A stretch of 64,000 nt of DNA from Helianthus annuus (taxonomy: Eukaryota > Streptophyta > Magnoliopsida > Asterales > Asteraceae): positions 25,043,780 through 25,107,779 of the forward strand of contig NC_035447.2 of the NCBI RefSeq assembly GCF_002127325.2. Reading direction: 5' to 3'. Below, piece after piece: positions 32,377-43,311 of this stretch (its first letter is position 1; every line of letters begins with the position of its first letter). Made by a program: the position numbers and the translations under genes. The notes under the pieces are model-generated. The model saw only the letters and a list, made by a program, of their open reading frames with translations, did no database searches and was not told the DNA's origin.

Positions 32377-32987
32377 TTAACCGGATAAAATATTTTTATA
32401 AAAATATCGATGCTATACACGACAATAGACGAAAAACAAAAATTCAAAACCAAATGATCTTATTTTATTTTTATTGAAGATTACATTGGGATTGTATTAT
32501 TGGGGTGACCCACTTTAACAAATAATTAATGCCCGTGAACTTGGTACATATTGGCGTTTTTTGATGAAAAAAAGAATTAATAGTAATAATTCATCTGGCA
32601 TTTTATGGCATTTTCCTTGGTAATAAGTTATACACGATTTCACCAAAAAAATAATGTTCAAATAGACATTGACTTTTGTAAGTGTCGGCTATGAAGATGT
32701 TGGTTTATCAGAGTGTGGTTATGGAGGTGACAGATTATCGGAGTGTGTGGTTATGGAGTGTCGGCTTATCTGAGTGCGCGTTATGAAGGTGTCATTTAAC
32801 AAAGTGTGGACTCTTTATGATTTCCTTATATTATAGTACAGGTGCATTCAATTTTATGGTTTGATTAGTTGTTTAATTTGTGTTTACCAATCGACACACC
32901 TAGTATCTCGTATTATGAAGGTATTACCATTACCACATGTGTCCTGACATTCAAGGTGTTTGTCATATGATCATAGTTATTTAAGAC

Positions 32988-33185
32988 CAGGGGCGCAGCT
33001 TAAGAGGGGCCGCGGGTGGGGGGCCCCCGACCCCTCGAACTTTTCGCTCAATAATGTTATATACGTAGTTTTCGTATAGAAATTTTTGGTATATACGTTT
33101 TCGACCCCTCAGTTCTATAGAAATTTTTTGGTATATACGTTTTCAACCCCATCCCCCATGTCTTCATTGTCAAGCTTCGCCATTG
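32988..33185. mobile_element. hAT MITE, 198 bp, TSD TTTAAGAC
   Basis: Ends CAGGGGCGCAGCTTAAG and (inverted) CAATGGCGAAGCTTGA. The perfect 8-bp duplication TTTAAGAC is at 32980-32987 and 33186-33193. Same family as 28267-28456. It closes off duplication copy B. Confidence 0.85.
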
Positions 33186-33499
33186 TTTAAGACTATCTAT
33201 ACATCTGTAAATTTAATAATAATTGGTTTGAGGAAACTAGTTTTTGTCATATCATACAAACTTTATACGATACTATTTCTTTTTTATAACATGACAATAG
33301 GCATGTTGCTAAAAAACGACGTGATAGATTGTAGGAAGGATTTGCTTAACACTTAAGAGTAAACAGAAATTGAAAAGCAAAGCATCAATCTATGTGTTAT
33401 ATTCAAAAGAAAAATCAACTAAATATTCTTTTTTATCAACATAATATTCAAAAGAAAAATCAACTAACTGTTCTTTTTTATCAGTCAGCCTATTGATCA

Positions 33500-34659
33500 C
33501 CATGTTTACGTCATATTCTCCTATATAGCTCTTAATTCAAGTTCTAAAATTTTTGCAATCGTCGACCGTGGTGCCAACTTTCTCGAAACCACCATATCGT
33601 TTTCTCATATGAAAAGTTTTGATAGGGCCAAGGTTTAGAGTACCTAGTTCTCATATCATTTCCTCTTGGACTTCTGACAATTGCGTGTATGCTGGCATCA
33701 TATGAATATCTTGTGGACATACAAACTTATGATTATGACCATCAACAAATTTCTTGACTGTAATTCTGTAAATGATCTCCCATTCACCGAACAAATCATA
33801 AGTTGAGCTTTGCACCCAGTTCTAATGGTTCCTCTATTCCTTGTTTGGTATGGCTTTCTTGACTTCGAATAAGCATCGTCAATAAACAATGGCTTATGTC
33901 CCTCTTTAGAGCAAACAAAATACTTAGTTTTGATTATACCACCACTGTGGACTTCACCACCTTTGCGGGAAGAAAAACCAACCAACTTAGCATATGTTTG
34001 GTAAAACTATGCTTGTTCGACAGAATTAAATTGCATTCCAACCATAGGTGTAGCTGATGCTTCAACCTCCGGAATATAAAGCCTTTCATCTACAGAACTA
34101 ATAAAAAGAGACATCAACATGTTTTATATATAATGAAAACTACATGCAATTTATCGGACTCATAACATGCGATTTATTGAAACTCCAAATTTTCATGTTA
34201 TGAACGTGCGAATTGTTGGACTCATAACATGCGAACTTGACATTTTTGATTAGATGTTTTATATATGTGATTTATGATATCATAACATGCGAAACCAGCA
34301 TTTATGCCTAACTTCGCATGCGAATTGTTAGACTCATAACATGCGAACTTAAACACTTTGATTCCATATCAGTTATCCTTTAATAACATTGAAAACCTTC
34401 CAATCAATTATAATCATACAAAAATCATTACACCGAGTACACAAAACAACTAACATTGAACAATTTAAACATCTGCATTAACAGACTTACTATTGGAACA
34501 CTCATTGACACCACTTGCATATGCATTTGCAGAATTAGGATTTATGACTTCATCAATCGTAACTCTCTGATAAGCAGACAATTGAACGTGATCACCGACC
34601 AATCCAGCATCTTCAAACTCAACATCTGTGTTCCATCCGGTACTGCTCTGTGGATCCAT
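33500..34659 (-). pseudogene. FAR1-domain (FRS/MULE-type) gene, broken
   Basis: A probable exon 1 (34491-34659) starts MDPQSSTGWNTDVEFEDAG and ends at a GTAAGT donor. A probable exon 2 starts near 34089 after TGTAG and encodes IPEVEASATPMVGMQFNS, a TAG stop (34007-34009), then FYQTYAKLVGFSSRKGG, TKYFVCSKEG, RTGCKAQL. This is the FAR1 DNA-binding domain (WRKY-GCM1 zinc finger) found in light-signalling FRS proteins and Mutator-like transposases. A frameshift near 33765 separates the VDGHNHKFV part. No MULE transposase or SWIM domain follows before 33500. Whether it was a host FRS gene or a transposon gene cannot be told here. Confidence 0.72.
34140..34340. repeat. AACATGCGA(A/T) repeats in the FAR1-like intron
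   Basis: ACATGCGAA/ACATGCGAT words occur about five times, several preceded by GACTCATA, with one inverted copy (TTCGCATGCGAA). A similar cluster occurs at 54190-54370. Confidence 0.6.
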
Positions 34660-34950
34660 TGAAAACAACAATCGATTCAAACCCTAACACACAAAAAACG
34701 AAAACTGCAGTGTATTGTTTTGAGAATTATGAAAATTTGAAACTGATACGATTCATAATTACCGGGATATGGTGTAATGAACTTCTCGCGATCTGCTTAT
34801 TGAATGAATAGACTAATTTGCCCTCCGCTGATTGAATGAATTGTCTGATATACCCTTACGAAAGGAAAATGAATCAGCGACACGTGTACGGATGTGGACA
34901 TAACGTACGTAATGTAGGATTAGGGTATTCGTATTCTACACTTCCTCTTT

Positions 34951-34953
34951 CTA

Positions 34954-35009
<56 letters not shown>
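34951..35009. repeat. (CT)n(TA)n microsatellite
   Basis: A CT run (34951-34974) followed by a TA run to 35009, forming the left border of the TA-flanked element. Confidence 0.9.
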
Positions 35010-35012
<3 letters not shown>

Positions 35013-35610
35013 GAGAGTTCAAATGAGAAGAATTAAAAATTAAGAATAAAAAGAATAAAGGATACAAAGGTAATTTGAACAAATCATTTAATGATTCTTT
35101 TATGTGTTTTTGTTATTCAAATTAATGAATCTAATCATTTAATGTGCCTATCTTATAAAATAGTTATGCATCTTAGACAATAAAAACAATCATGCACATG
35201 ATCTTATATTTTCAACGTTTCCTACACCATTAAAACAATATTTTGGTGTAGGATACAAAATGTGTAGGACTCAAAGACTTTTAAATAATTTTGCGACTCA
35301 TAATAAAATATGTGTAGGACACATAATTTTTAAATAATTTTGTCACTTCTAATAAAATTTGTGTATGAGCCAACATAGTAATGATGGTGAAGGAGGAATT
35401 TATGGTTGCATTAATAAGATTTGTGTAACTTTTTAAAATATTTATTAATATTGTACATCAAAATGTCTATACTACCCTTAGTAATTAAAACATTAATTAA
35501 AAGTGGACAAAAATGATATATTGATTCACAACCATTGATCAAAAAAATATAGGGTCTAGATTAATTCATTTTTTCTTCTTTTAAGAAGATTCTTCTCAAA
35601 TGAACCTATA

Positions 35611-35612
<2 letters not shown>
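35009..35612. mobile_element. TA-microsatellite-flanked inverted-repeat element
   Basis: The left end GAGTTCAAATGAGAAGAATT and right end AAGATTCTTCTCAAATGAACC are inverted counterparts, and both sides continue into TA microsatellites (34975-35009 and about 35611-35641). Such placement resembles MITEs that target or duplicate TA tracts. No coding capacity. Confidence 0.6.
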
Positions 35613-35641
<29 letters not shown>

Positions 35642-35767
35642 TTCAAGCTAGTTTTGAGGTAAGTTTCATAACGGGTCCTTGGTGAAGGAATTCCAATAGG
35701 TTTAACTTCATAACACTATAGCACGAATATAGATGATATACGTCTGATGGCCTAACGGGTTACAGCT

Positions 35768-36184
35768 TGATGTAGCCTTTTCTAGTAGGCAAACACTACA
35801 AAAATTTGAGAAGGGGAAACAAGAACTTTTGGGGCAATTTTCTGTATATTTCTCAAGGCAAAATTACATCAATTTAAATATGCAGTGGATTAGAGCACAT
35901 GATACCCATGATCCTTATTCCTAGGAGACATGCATGCAACTACCGACCATGCTCCCACTACTATCATGCATAACTACCTTAACAATTAAATAACAAATGC
36001 AATAATAAAAATAATTGAACTGGTCTTCCGAATACTATGCTCCACTTTGTAAATTCAGTCCAACAACTTGGCTGGTAGCTTGTGACTTCTTTTGGGCCTG
36101 GAACTGGGCTCGTGCACTTCCTGGACTGCTTCAGTGATGTCCTCTGCTGGGCCAGCCGCACCGGGCTCATAGTGGGTCGTATCA
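35768..36184 (-). repeat. chromovirus 3' LTR, 417 bp
   Basis: Pairs with 40729-41142; TGATGTAGCC...GTATCA on the plus strand, so TG...CA ends. The C-terminal coding frame of the element appears to run into it. Confidence 0.92.
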
Positions 36185-36497
36185 TCCCCCTCCCTTGAAA
36201 CTTAACATTGCCCTCAATGTCAATAAACTCAGGAAACTCCTCATGCAGGTATTTGATATCTTCCCATGTAGCTACTTCTAATGGAATTTTTTTCCACTTG
36301 ACCAACACTTGGTGACTGTTATTAAGCTGACGACGATCCATGACAAATTCTAGCAGAGATGCAATTTCCATGTCCAGATAGATATCCGTGAGATCACCCG
36401 TTGGATTGGCGGCATTACTGTAGCTGGGTTTGAGAAGTAAGACATGGAAAACGGGGTGTATTTTTGCACCGGTTGGAAGTTCCAACTTGTAAGCCAC
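36185..36497 (-). pseudogene. chromovirus chromodomain (C-terminus of integrase)
   Basis: KLELPTGAKIHPVFHVLLLK is the usual post-integrase segment. It is followed by a chromodomain: FVMDRRQLNNSHQVLVKWKK and ATWEDIKYLHEEFPEF. Chromodomains steer these elements to histone-marked chromatin. The frame stays open into the LTR. Confidence 0.88.
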
Positions 36498-36596
36498 ATT
36501 ATCAATACGTTGGACAATCTTGTAAGGCCCATAATACAGACGAGAGAGTTTTTCGTTTGACCGCTGATGAACCGAAGCTTGTCGGTACTTGTGTAG

Positions 36597-37742
36597 TCAA
36601 AGGAAAACATAGTCACCCACTGCAAATTCTTTATCGATTCTTTTCTTGTTAGCTTGTTTGATCATACGTGCCTTTGCGACTGCTAGCGAAGCTTTCAAGG
36701 AGGATAAAATATTATGATGAAGGGTTAAAGAAGCTTCGATATATCCCGATTTGGCGGAGCCTGGTATGTAATCATAGATGGTTGTGACTTCCCGGCCATA
36801 AAGAGCCTGAAACGGAGACATATTGATAGCGGAATGCGGGTTCGTATTGTAAGAAAACTCAGCCAAGTAAAGATATCGTTCCCAAGTTTTTTGGTGCATC
36901 CGCCACAAATGCTCGTAAATACATTTCTAAACCGCGGTTCACAACCTCCGTTTGACCGTCCGCTTGCGAATGGTAAGCACTAGAGTGTAACAATTTAGTG
37001 CCCATTTGCTACTGAACAACTCGCGCCAAAATTTGCTCACGAATATCGAATCACGATCCGAGACGATTGTTTTTGGCAACCCGTGTAAACGATAAATTTC
37101 TTTCATAAAAATGGATGCCAATGAGACTGCCGTATAAATTGTAGGTAAAGCAATGAAGTGAGCGAATTTGGATAAACGGTCGACTATGACCCAAATAGTG
37201 GTTTTACCCCCTTGAACTCGGTAAACCCGTAACGAAGTCCATAGAGATGTCGACCCAAGGATGGTCGGGAGTGGGCAAGGGCTGTAACAAGCCATATGGT
37301 TTATGATTGGGGGTTCTAATGATTTGGCAAACGTGGCAATTTTGACGAAAGTAGCGACATCTTTTTTAATCCAAGCCAAGTGAATGAAGAAGCAAGTCGC
37401 TTGGTTGTTGGATTGAAACCGGAATCACCGCCCAAAAAGGAAGAGTGAAACTCCTCGCTAAGGCGAACCCGTAAGTCCGAAATAGGCGGAACAAGTAACT
37501 TGCCATGAAGATACATCAAACCGTCACGAAAAACATGGTAAGGAAACCATGTGGATCCTGTTGAACTTTATGAACCAATTGGCTGCCACTTTATCAGAGA
37601 CATAGTACGAACGAAGTTCAGCTAACCACGTAGCCGTTGGGTATGAAATGGACAACATGGATGGAATGTCCATTCGGTTAAGAGCGTCGGCTACCGTATT
37701 TTCTTTGCCGGGTTTGAAATGAAAGTCGAAATCGAACCCCAT
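36597..37742 (-). pseudogene. chromovirus integrase region
   Basis: In several frames: the zinc-binding H/C part (about 37316-37519, LSEEFHSSFLGG), the core with VDRLSKFAHFIAL and IVSDRDSIFVSKFWRELF (catalytic Asp residues), then [19 protein letters not shown] and PFQALYGREV. At least three frameshifts divide it. Confidence 0.88.
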
Positions 37743-37806
37743 AAGTTTGGTGAGCCATTTATGTTGTTCGGGTGTTTGGATGGTTTGGGATAAAATGTGT
37801 TTAATG

Positions 37807-38715
37807 CTATGGTGGTCGGTATAGATTCAGAAACGACGACCCAGAAGATATTGACGCCATTTTTTTACGGACTCGGTAATGGCGTATAACTCTTTCGTGT
37901 AAGTGGACTGAGATTGCATGGTCGAACACATTTTTTACTGAAAAAAGCGATCGGTTGGTTTCGTTGAGACAGAACGGCCCCGATAGCTTGAGTAGAAGCG
38001 TATATGGTGACATCAAAAGGCTCACTAAAATTGGGTAAAGCAAGTATGACCAAGTCTTGCATGTTTTTCTTGAGTTGCATGAAAGCTTCAGTAGCCTTAG
38101 GATTCCATGCAAATTCTTTACATTTTAAAATATCAGTGAGTGGTGCAGCAATTTGAGCATACCCGCTAACGAACCGGCGGTAGTAACCAGTGAGTCCCAA
38201 AAACTCCCGAAGTGTGGTAAAAGAATGGGGTACCGGCCATCTTTGAATGGCATCGATTTTATTGGGTTCGTGAGCGACTCCTTGAGATGAGATTTTATGG
38301 CCTAAAAACGAGATTTCGGAAACACCAAACGTACACTTAGAAGTTTTGGCATGAAACTTATGTTGGAGTAAGGTTTGAAAGACAAACTTGAGGTAATTAT
38401 AATGTTCTTCACATGAGGAACTGTAAATGAGGATGTCATCAAAAAAACCAAAACGAATTTACGAAGTACGGTGCGAAACAAATCGTCCATGGCGGATTGA
38501 AAGGTGGAGGGTGCATTAGTGAGGCCAAAGGGCATAACGACGAACTCGTAATGGCCATCCATAGTGCGAAAAGCGGTTTTGTGTATGTCATCCAGGGTGA
38601 CTCGGATTTGGTGATAACTAGACCGTAAATCAATTTTTGAAAAAATGGTTGCGCCATGAAGCTCATCCAAAAGTTCATCGATAGTGGGAATAGGGAAGCG
38701 ATCACGGATTGTCAC
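37807..38715 (-). pseudogene. chromovirus reverse transcriptase and RNase H
   Basis: Reverse transcriptase motifs [32 protein letters not shown] and [13 protein letters not shown] are clear. At the catalytic FFDD site a run of 7 T (near 38443-38449) is one base short, so the frame shifts and the site is lost in frame. The RNase H start has Tyr where the family has catalytic Asp (VTIYASTQAIGAVLSQ). Confidence 0.9.
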
Positions 38716-38734
38716 GGCATTAAGTGCACGGTAG

Positions 38735-39519
38735 TCAACACAAAAAACGCCAACTTCTATCTTTCTTTTTCACCAAAAGAACCGATGATGAAAAGGGACT
38801 TTGGCTCGGCCGAATAATGCCACTGTTAAGCATTTCGGAAATGAGTTGGGTCATGATTTGTTTTTGAAAATGAGGGTAGCGGTATGGTTTTACGTTGACG
38901 GGTTGGTTGTTATTTGTGAGTGGTATGCGGTGATCGTGATAACGGGCCAGTGGTAAGGATTGCGGTTCGGAGAAAACGGGTTGGAACAGTTCCAAAAGGG
39001 CGGTGATGTTGGGGTCGGATGTCATCGTGGTGGCGGTGTTGGTTGTGCCGGTGCTAGGTGTTTCCACAGTGAGCGTGTGAAGGGATGCAATGGACCCATG
39101 GCAAAGTAAAGTTGATAGAGAGCACGGTGAAACTGGACTAGTGAGCGGTTCACCACGTAAAGTGGTGGTGCGACCGTTGTGTGTAAACGAGATTTGTGGA
39201 ATGGAAAAATTTGCCATGATCGACCCAAGTGTTCCCAACCAAGCGATACCCAAGACGATGTCGGCTCCTTGAACAGGAAAGATGAAAAACGGAACAGTGA
39301 AATTCGTTTTTTGAAGTTGAACATCGACGACGGGACAAAAACCTTGACAGTGGAGGAATTGGTCATTTCCAACCATAACGGAAAATGGTTGCAAGGGTTG
39401 GTAGGTAAGGCGAGTGTTGTCGCGATACGTGGTTGGATTATATTGTGGGTGCTACCACAATCGATCAAAACGGTAACCGGAACACCATTAATGTAGTCGG
39501 TAACACGTAGTATTTGCAT
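38735..39519 (-). pseudogene. chromovirus protease and reverse-transcriptase start
   Basis: Retroviral-type aspartic protease: VTVLIDCGSTHNIIQP, with Cys in place of the usual Ser/Thr after Asp, then DIVLGIAWLGTLG in an overlapping frame. After a linker comes the reverse-transcriptase N-terminus ([31 protein letters not shown]). The two frames overlap, marking a frameshift. Confidence 0.88.
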
Positions 39520-39637
39520 GGAACTGAGACCGAAAAAGGCCGCATCGGCAATGACATGAATTGATCCATAATAGTGTCATCGATGGGCGGTGTGGGTGTA
39601 GTCTCGGTCATGGATTGCGGGTCTTCGTTATCAACGA

Positions 39638-40626
39638 TTAGAAGAAATTGTGGAGGAGAGCATTTATGCTGGGAAAGAATTTTTCCGGGCACTGGAAACA
39701 AAGGCCTTCGCGTCTACGTTGTTGTATTGCTTCTGGTGAGAGTTTCATGAATGGTAATGGCTTTGGTAGAGAAGGTAATAATGGAGGAGATGATGTGTTG
39801 GTTGGTTTGTTTGAGGACGCAGTAGAAGGCTGAGAATTAGGAGGGATGGTTGTTTGAGGAGCAGTATTTTGGATGGGGTATAACCTGGACTGATAAAAGG
39901 ATTTGGGCTTATTCACATGTGCAAATTTATCCTCAACTCTCTTGGCCAGTCCACATGCATCGTGAAACGTTGTGGGCTTCAAGACAGCCAGTTTGGCATG
40001 TAACTCAGGTTTGAGGCCAGAGATAAAACAGTTTGTTAGGGTTTGCGTAGACAAGTCAGTGACACGATTGCTATTTTTCAAATTCTGTTTGATATTCAGA
40101 AACCGATGCGGTTTGCCGGAGTTTAAACAGAGTGGCTTCGTGATTTCATACGATGATGGACCGAAGCGAAGCTCTACCTCGCGTTTGAAGTTCGTCCATG
40201 ACCCGAGCAGATTGTTGTTGAATTGATTTTGATACCACGAAAGTGCATCACCAACAAAATGGAAAGTTGTTAGTGAAATACGTTCCGCCGGAGGAATATT
40301 ATAATAAGTATAATATTGTCGGCTTGAAAAATCCACCCGAGTGGATTTGACCCGTCGAAAAGAGGTAAAGTAATTTTTGGTTGGCGTGGGTTTGGTTGGT
40401 TATTGTTTTGGCGGGCTGGGGAAGGCGGTCGGGTAGCGTTTTTTTCCGGTTCAAGGTTGTCGGTCAACTGTTGAACATGATTAACATGACGAGCGGTTGT
40501 TTCCGTTTGGGTGTCAAGTTTGGCGTTGAGGTTGGTGGTGGCTTGAACGAGGGCGACTAACTGTGTTTTGAGGTCGGATTGAGTGGAGGCAGCGGTGGTA
40601 GCGGCCGTGGTGGTGATTTGGATCAA
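39638..40626 (-). pseudogene. chromovirus gag
   Basis: An N-terminal Thr/Gln-rich region, then PKITLPLFDGSNPLGWIFQA, the start of the Retrotrans_gag domain, continued in a second frame with FHFVGDALSWYQN and WTNFKREVELRFGP. A single Cys pair (LCFQC) near 39690 is the start of the zinc knuckle, after which the frame is lost. Confidence 0.86.
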
Positions 40627-40728
40627 CTGGCTGAGTTGATCCGTGATGGATGGAGGGAAATCATCGGTGCCAGTTGGGTCGCGACGCGGTGGTATGGTGG
40701 AGGTGATTCGTGAATGAAAGCACCAAGA

Positions 40729-41142
40729 TGATGTAGCCTTTTCTAGTAGGCAAATACTCCAAGAATTTGAGACGGGGAAACAAGAACTTTTGGGGCAATT
40801 TTCTGTATATTTCTCAAAGCAAAATTACATCAATTTAAATATGTGGATTAGCGCACATGATACCCATGATCCTTATTCCTATGAGACATGCATGCAACTA
40901 CCTACCATGCTCCCACTAATATCATGCATAACTACCTTAACAATTAAATAACAAATGCAATACTAAAAATAATTGAACTGGTCTTCCGAATACTATGCTC
41001 CACTTTGTAAATTCAGTCCAACAACTTGGCTGGTAGCTTGTGACTTCTTTTGGGCCTAGAACTGGGCTCGTGCACTTCCTAGACTGCTTCAGTGATGTCC
41101 TCTACTGGGCCAGACGCACCAGGCTCATAGTGGGCCGTATCA
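40729..41142 (-). repeat. chromovirus 5' LTR, 414 bp
   Basis: Pairs with 35768-36184; the outer edge carries the CAGCT target duplication. Confidence 0.92.
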
Positions 41143-41189
41143 CAGCTATCCAACAAAGTATGGGTCACGGTTCATAACCGACACATTAC

Positions 41190-41196
<7 letters not shown>

Positions 41197-41231
<35 letters not shown>
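41197..41231. repeat. 35-bp poly-A tract
   Basis: An uninterrupted run of 35 A followed by A/T-rich sequence and a GGCCGGCCCTG palindrome. Perhaps a retroposon tail; no body was recognised. Confidence 0.7.
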
Positions 41232-41233
<2 letters not shown>

Positions 41234-41596
41234 ATATAAAAATAAATAAAAAAATTAGGTCCCCAAAAAATTGTGCCAGGCCGGCCCTGAGTAAGAGCAT
41301 CACATGGAATGTTGCATAATTGCACGTCCGTGAAAACGGCAGTATGCGGATCCACCCCTACACAGCGTTGGCAATGGTGGAGGAAAGGAGAAGGTACAAA
41401 GTACAAACTTTAAATTATTCCCACGAACATGTAATATATTACAGGTAGCTGGTAGCATGTATATGGCAAACAGTTTAAAGGCAAGAACTTAATTTCATTT
41501 CTTATATCACGAAACAAACACAACAGTCACTTCAGATATAACCAACTAGCATATATGCATTCCATCATTGCATACAAGCCAAGCCAAGCCAAACTA

Positions 41597-41961
41597 CTAG
41601 TGGCAGTTATAAAGCTTAAGGCACGCCCTACCACCAGCGTTATAATTCTTTCCGCCTTGACAGTTTTTGTTTTGCGCACAAGCTGGGTTATTTTTCTTGA
41701 GAGCACCATTAACAATATGAAGAGTATTTGTTTTGGCCAGGATCCGCCGATGTTCTTCGGTGTCCATAAGAAACTCTTCATCTTCTTCGACTAGCGTTGG
41801 GCACTCAGCCATAGTGCCATTGCACTCATCTGCATACTTCCTTGATGACGATAAAGATCCTTCACACAATGATTCATCATCATGAGGATGACTGATGGTA
41901 ACAAGATGACACAAGTTAAGACATTGATCAAGATGGTGTTTCTTGATCCATGAGTTGCCAT
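41597..41961 (-). pseudogene. RALF-like precursor copy 4, frameshifted and chimeric
   Basis: The ATG at 41961 opens the same MATHGSRNTI signal peptide as copies 2 and 3. An extra AC within TTCACACAATG (41861-41870; TTCACAATG in the other copies) then shifts the frame after MMMNHC. The original frame resumes with SSSRKYADECNGTMAECP, RRILA and a C-terminus (ALKKNNPAC...CLKLYNCH, cysteine spacings 5, 12, 5) that resembles copy 1. The YISY region has become TLHIVNGAL with an added residue. Without the correct frame the signal peptide is not joined to the mature peptide, so the gene is probably dead unless another start is used. Confidence 0.82.
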
Positions 41962-42093
41962 TTTTGGAAGAAATTTGTGTTGATGAAGATACTGTTGTGA
42001 CTTATAAACAATGAGTGTGTGTTTCAAGATTTAAAAAAAAAAAGACTGGAAGTATTGTCGTTTACTGTTGTGTAATTTAGAAGTATATGCATA

Positions 42094-42104
42094 GCTTATA
42101 TATT
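42094..42104 (-). promoter_or_regulatory. TATA-like element upstream of RALF copy 4
   Basis: The minus strand reads AATATATAAGC; equivalent to the elements of copies 2 and 3. Confidence 0.45.
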
Positions 42105-42454
42105 TTAACCGGATAAAATATTTTTATAAAAACAAATGATCTTATTTTATTTTTATTGAAGATTACATTGGGATTGTATTATTGGGGTGACCCACTTTTA
42201 ACAAATAATGCCCGTGAACTTGATACATATTGGCGTTTTTTGATGAAAAAAAGAATTAATAGACTAATAGTAATAATTCCTCTGGCATTTTATGGCATTT
42301 TATGGCATTTTCCTTGGTAATAAGTTGTACACAATTTCACAAAAAAAAAATAATGTTCAAATAGACAATTGACTTTTGTAAGTGTCGGCTATAAAGATGT
42401 TGGCTTATCGGAGTGCGGCTATGGAGGTGACGGATTATCGGAGTGTGTAGTTAT

Positions 42455-43190
42455 TAGGGGTGTTCAGAATTCGTTTCGAATTCGAAAAATTCGAAATTCG
42501 CTTAAATTCGATTCGATTATCAAGAATTCGTTTCGATTATAAGAATTCGAATTCGATTCAATTCGAGTCAAGTAAATCGAATACGAATCGAATACGAATT
42601 TACAATTTCAAATTCGATTCGATTCGAAATTCGAATAAAAATTATACAATTTTATTTATTATTTTTATATATAATACATATATAACTTTTATTAGGCTAT
42701 ACTACAAATTATTTTCAAAATTTATTCCAAGCATTAAAATTACTCATTACCAAACCATCTACATGGCCCATAACTAAAACCTAAGTAACAAATCTATCAA
42801 TAGATTTCTAAGCGTAAAAATATTAACTTGTAATGTGAAGTGGTTATTCCCGACTTCACATTTTGAATTTAGATTTATTATACTTTATTTGGAACTGTTT
42901 TAATATGCTATCGTGCTTTATGGTTGTTTTAAAATTTATGTTTCATTTTGATAATTTTTTATATGTTTTTAAAGAATCTAAATCAAATCGAATTTATTCG
43001 AATTCGAATTTTTATTCGAATACGAATCGAATACGAATTGAGTTTTTTATTCGAATACGAATTCGAATCGAATTTGGTAGATTTTAATCGAATTCGAATC
43101 GAATACGAATTCAAGGGAAAATAAAAATTATTCGAATAATTCGATTCGGATAATTTGAAAATTTGATATTCAATTCGATGAACACCCCTA
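42455..43190. mobile_element. hAT MITE, 736 bp, TSD GTAGTTAT
   Basis: Perfect inverted ends TAGGGGTGTTCA, target duplication GTAGTTAT at 42447-42454 and 43191-43198. The uninterrupted site is visible in copy B near 32755 (GTGTGGTTATGGAGTG). Subterminal regions consist of TCGAATTCGAAT/CGAATACGAAT repeats. No coding capacity. Confidence 0.92.
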
Positions 43191-43311
43191 GTAGTTATGG
43201 AGTGTCGGCTTATCTGAGTGTGCGTTATGAAGATGTCATTTAACAAAGTGTGGACTTTTTATGATTTCCTTATAGGTGGATTCGTTTTTATGGTTTGATT
43301 ACTTGTTTAAT

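Larger units (their letters stand above)
31640..32975. repeat. segmental duplication copy B (carries RALF copy 3)
   Basis: Similar to 20440-21700 and 41395-44060, including the TGATCAACAAGAACAA downstream region and the upstream ATTGGCGTTTTTTGATGAAA segment. It lacks the GAGCTCGA-rich and Harbinger parts present in copies A and C. Confidence 0.75.
35768..41142 (-). mobile_element. full-length Ty3 chromovirus retrotransposon, 5375 bp, TSD CAGCT
   Basis: LTRs at 35768-36184 and 40729-41142 are flanked by CAGCT (35763-35767 and 41143-41147). They differ at about 16 sites plus a 3-bp indel by hand count. A polypurine tract (36185-36196, AAGGGAGGGGGA on the minus strand) adjoins the 3' LTR, and a TTGGTGCTTTCAT primer-site candidate lies just inside the 5' LTR. 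Domain order is gag, protease, reverse transcriptase, RNase H, integrase, chromodomain: a chromovirus, probably Reina-like. Many frameshifts make it inactive. Confidence 0.93.
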
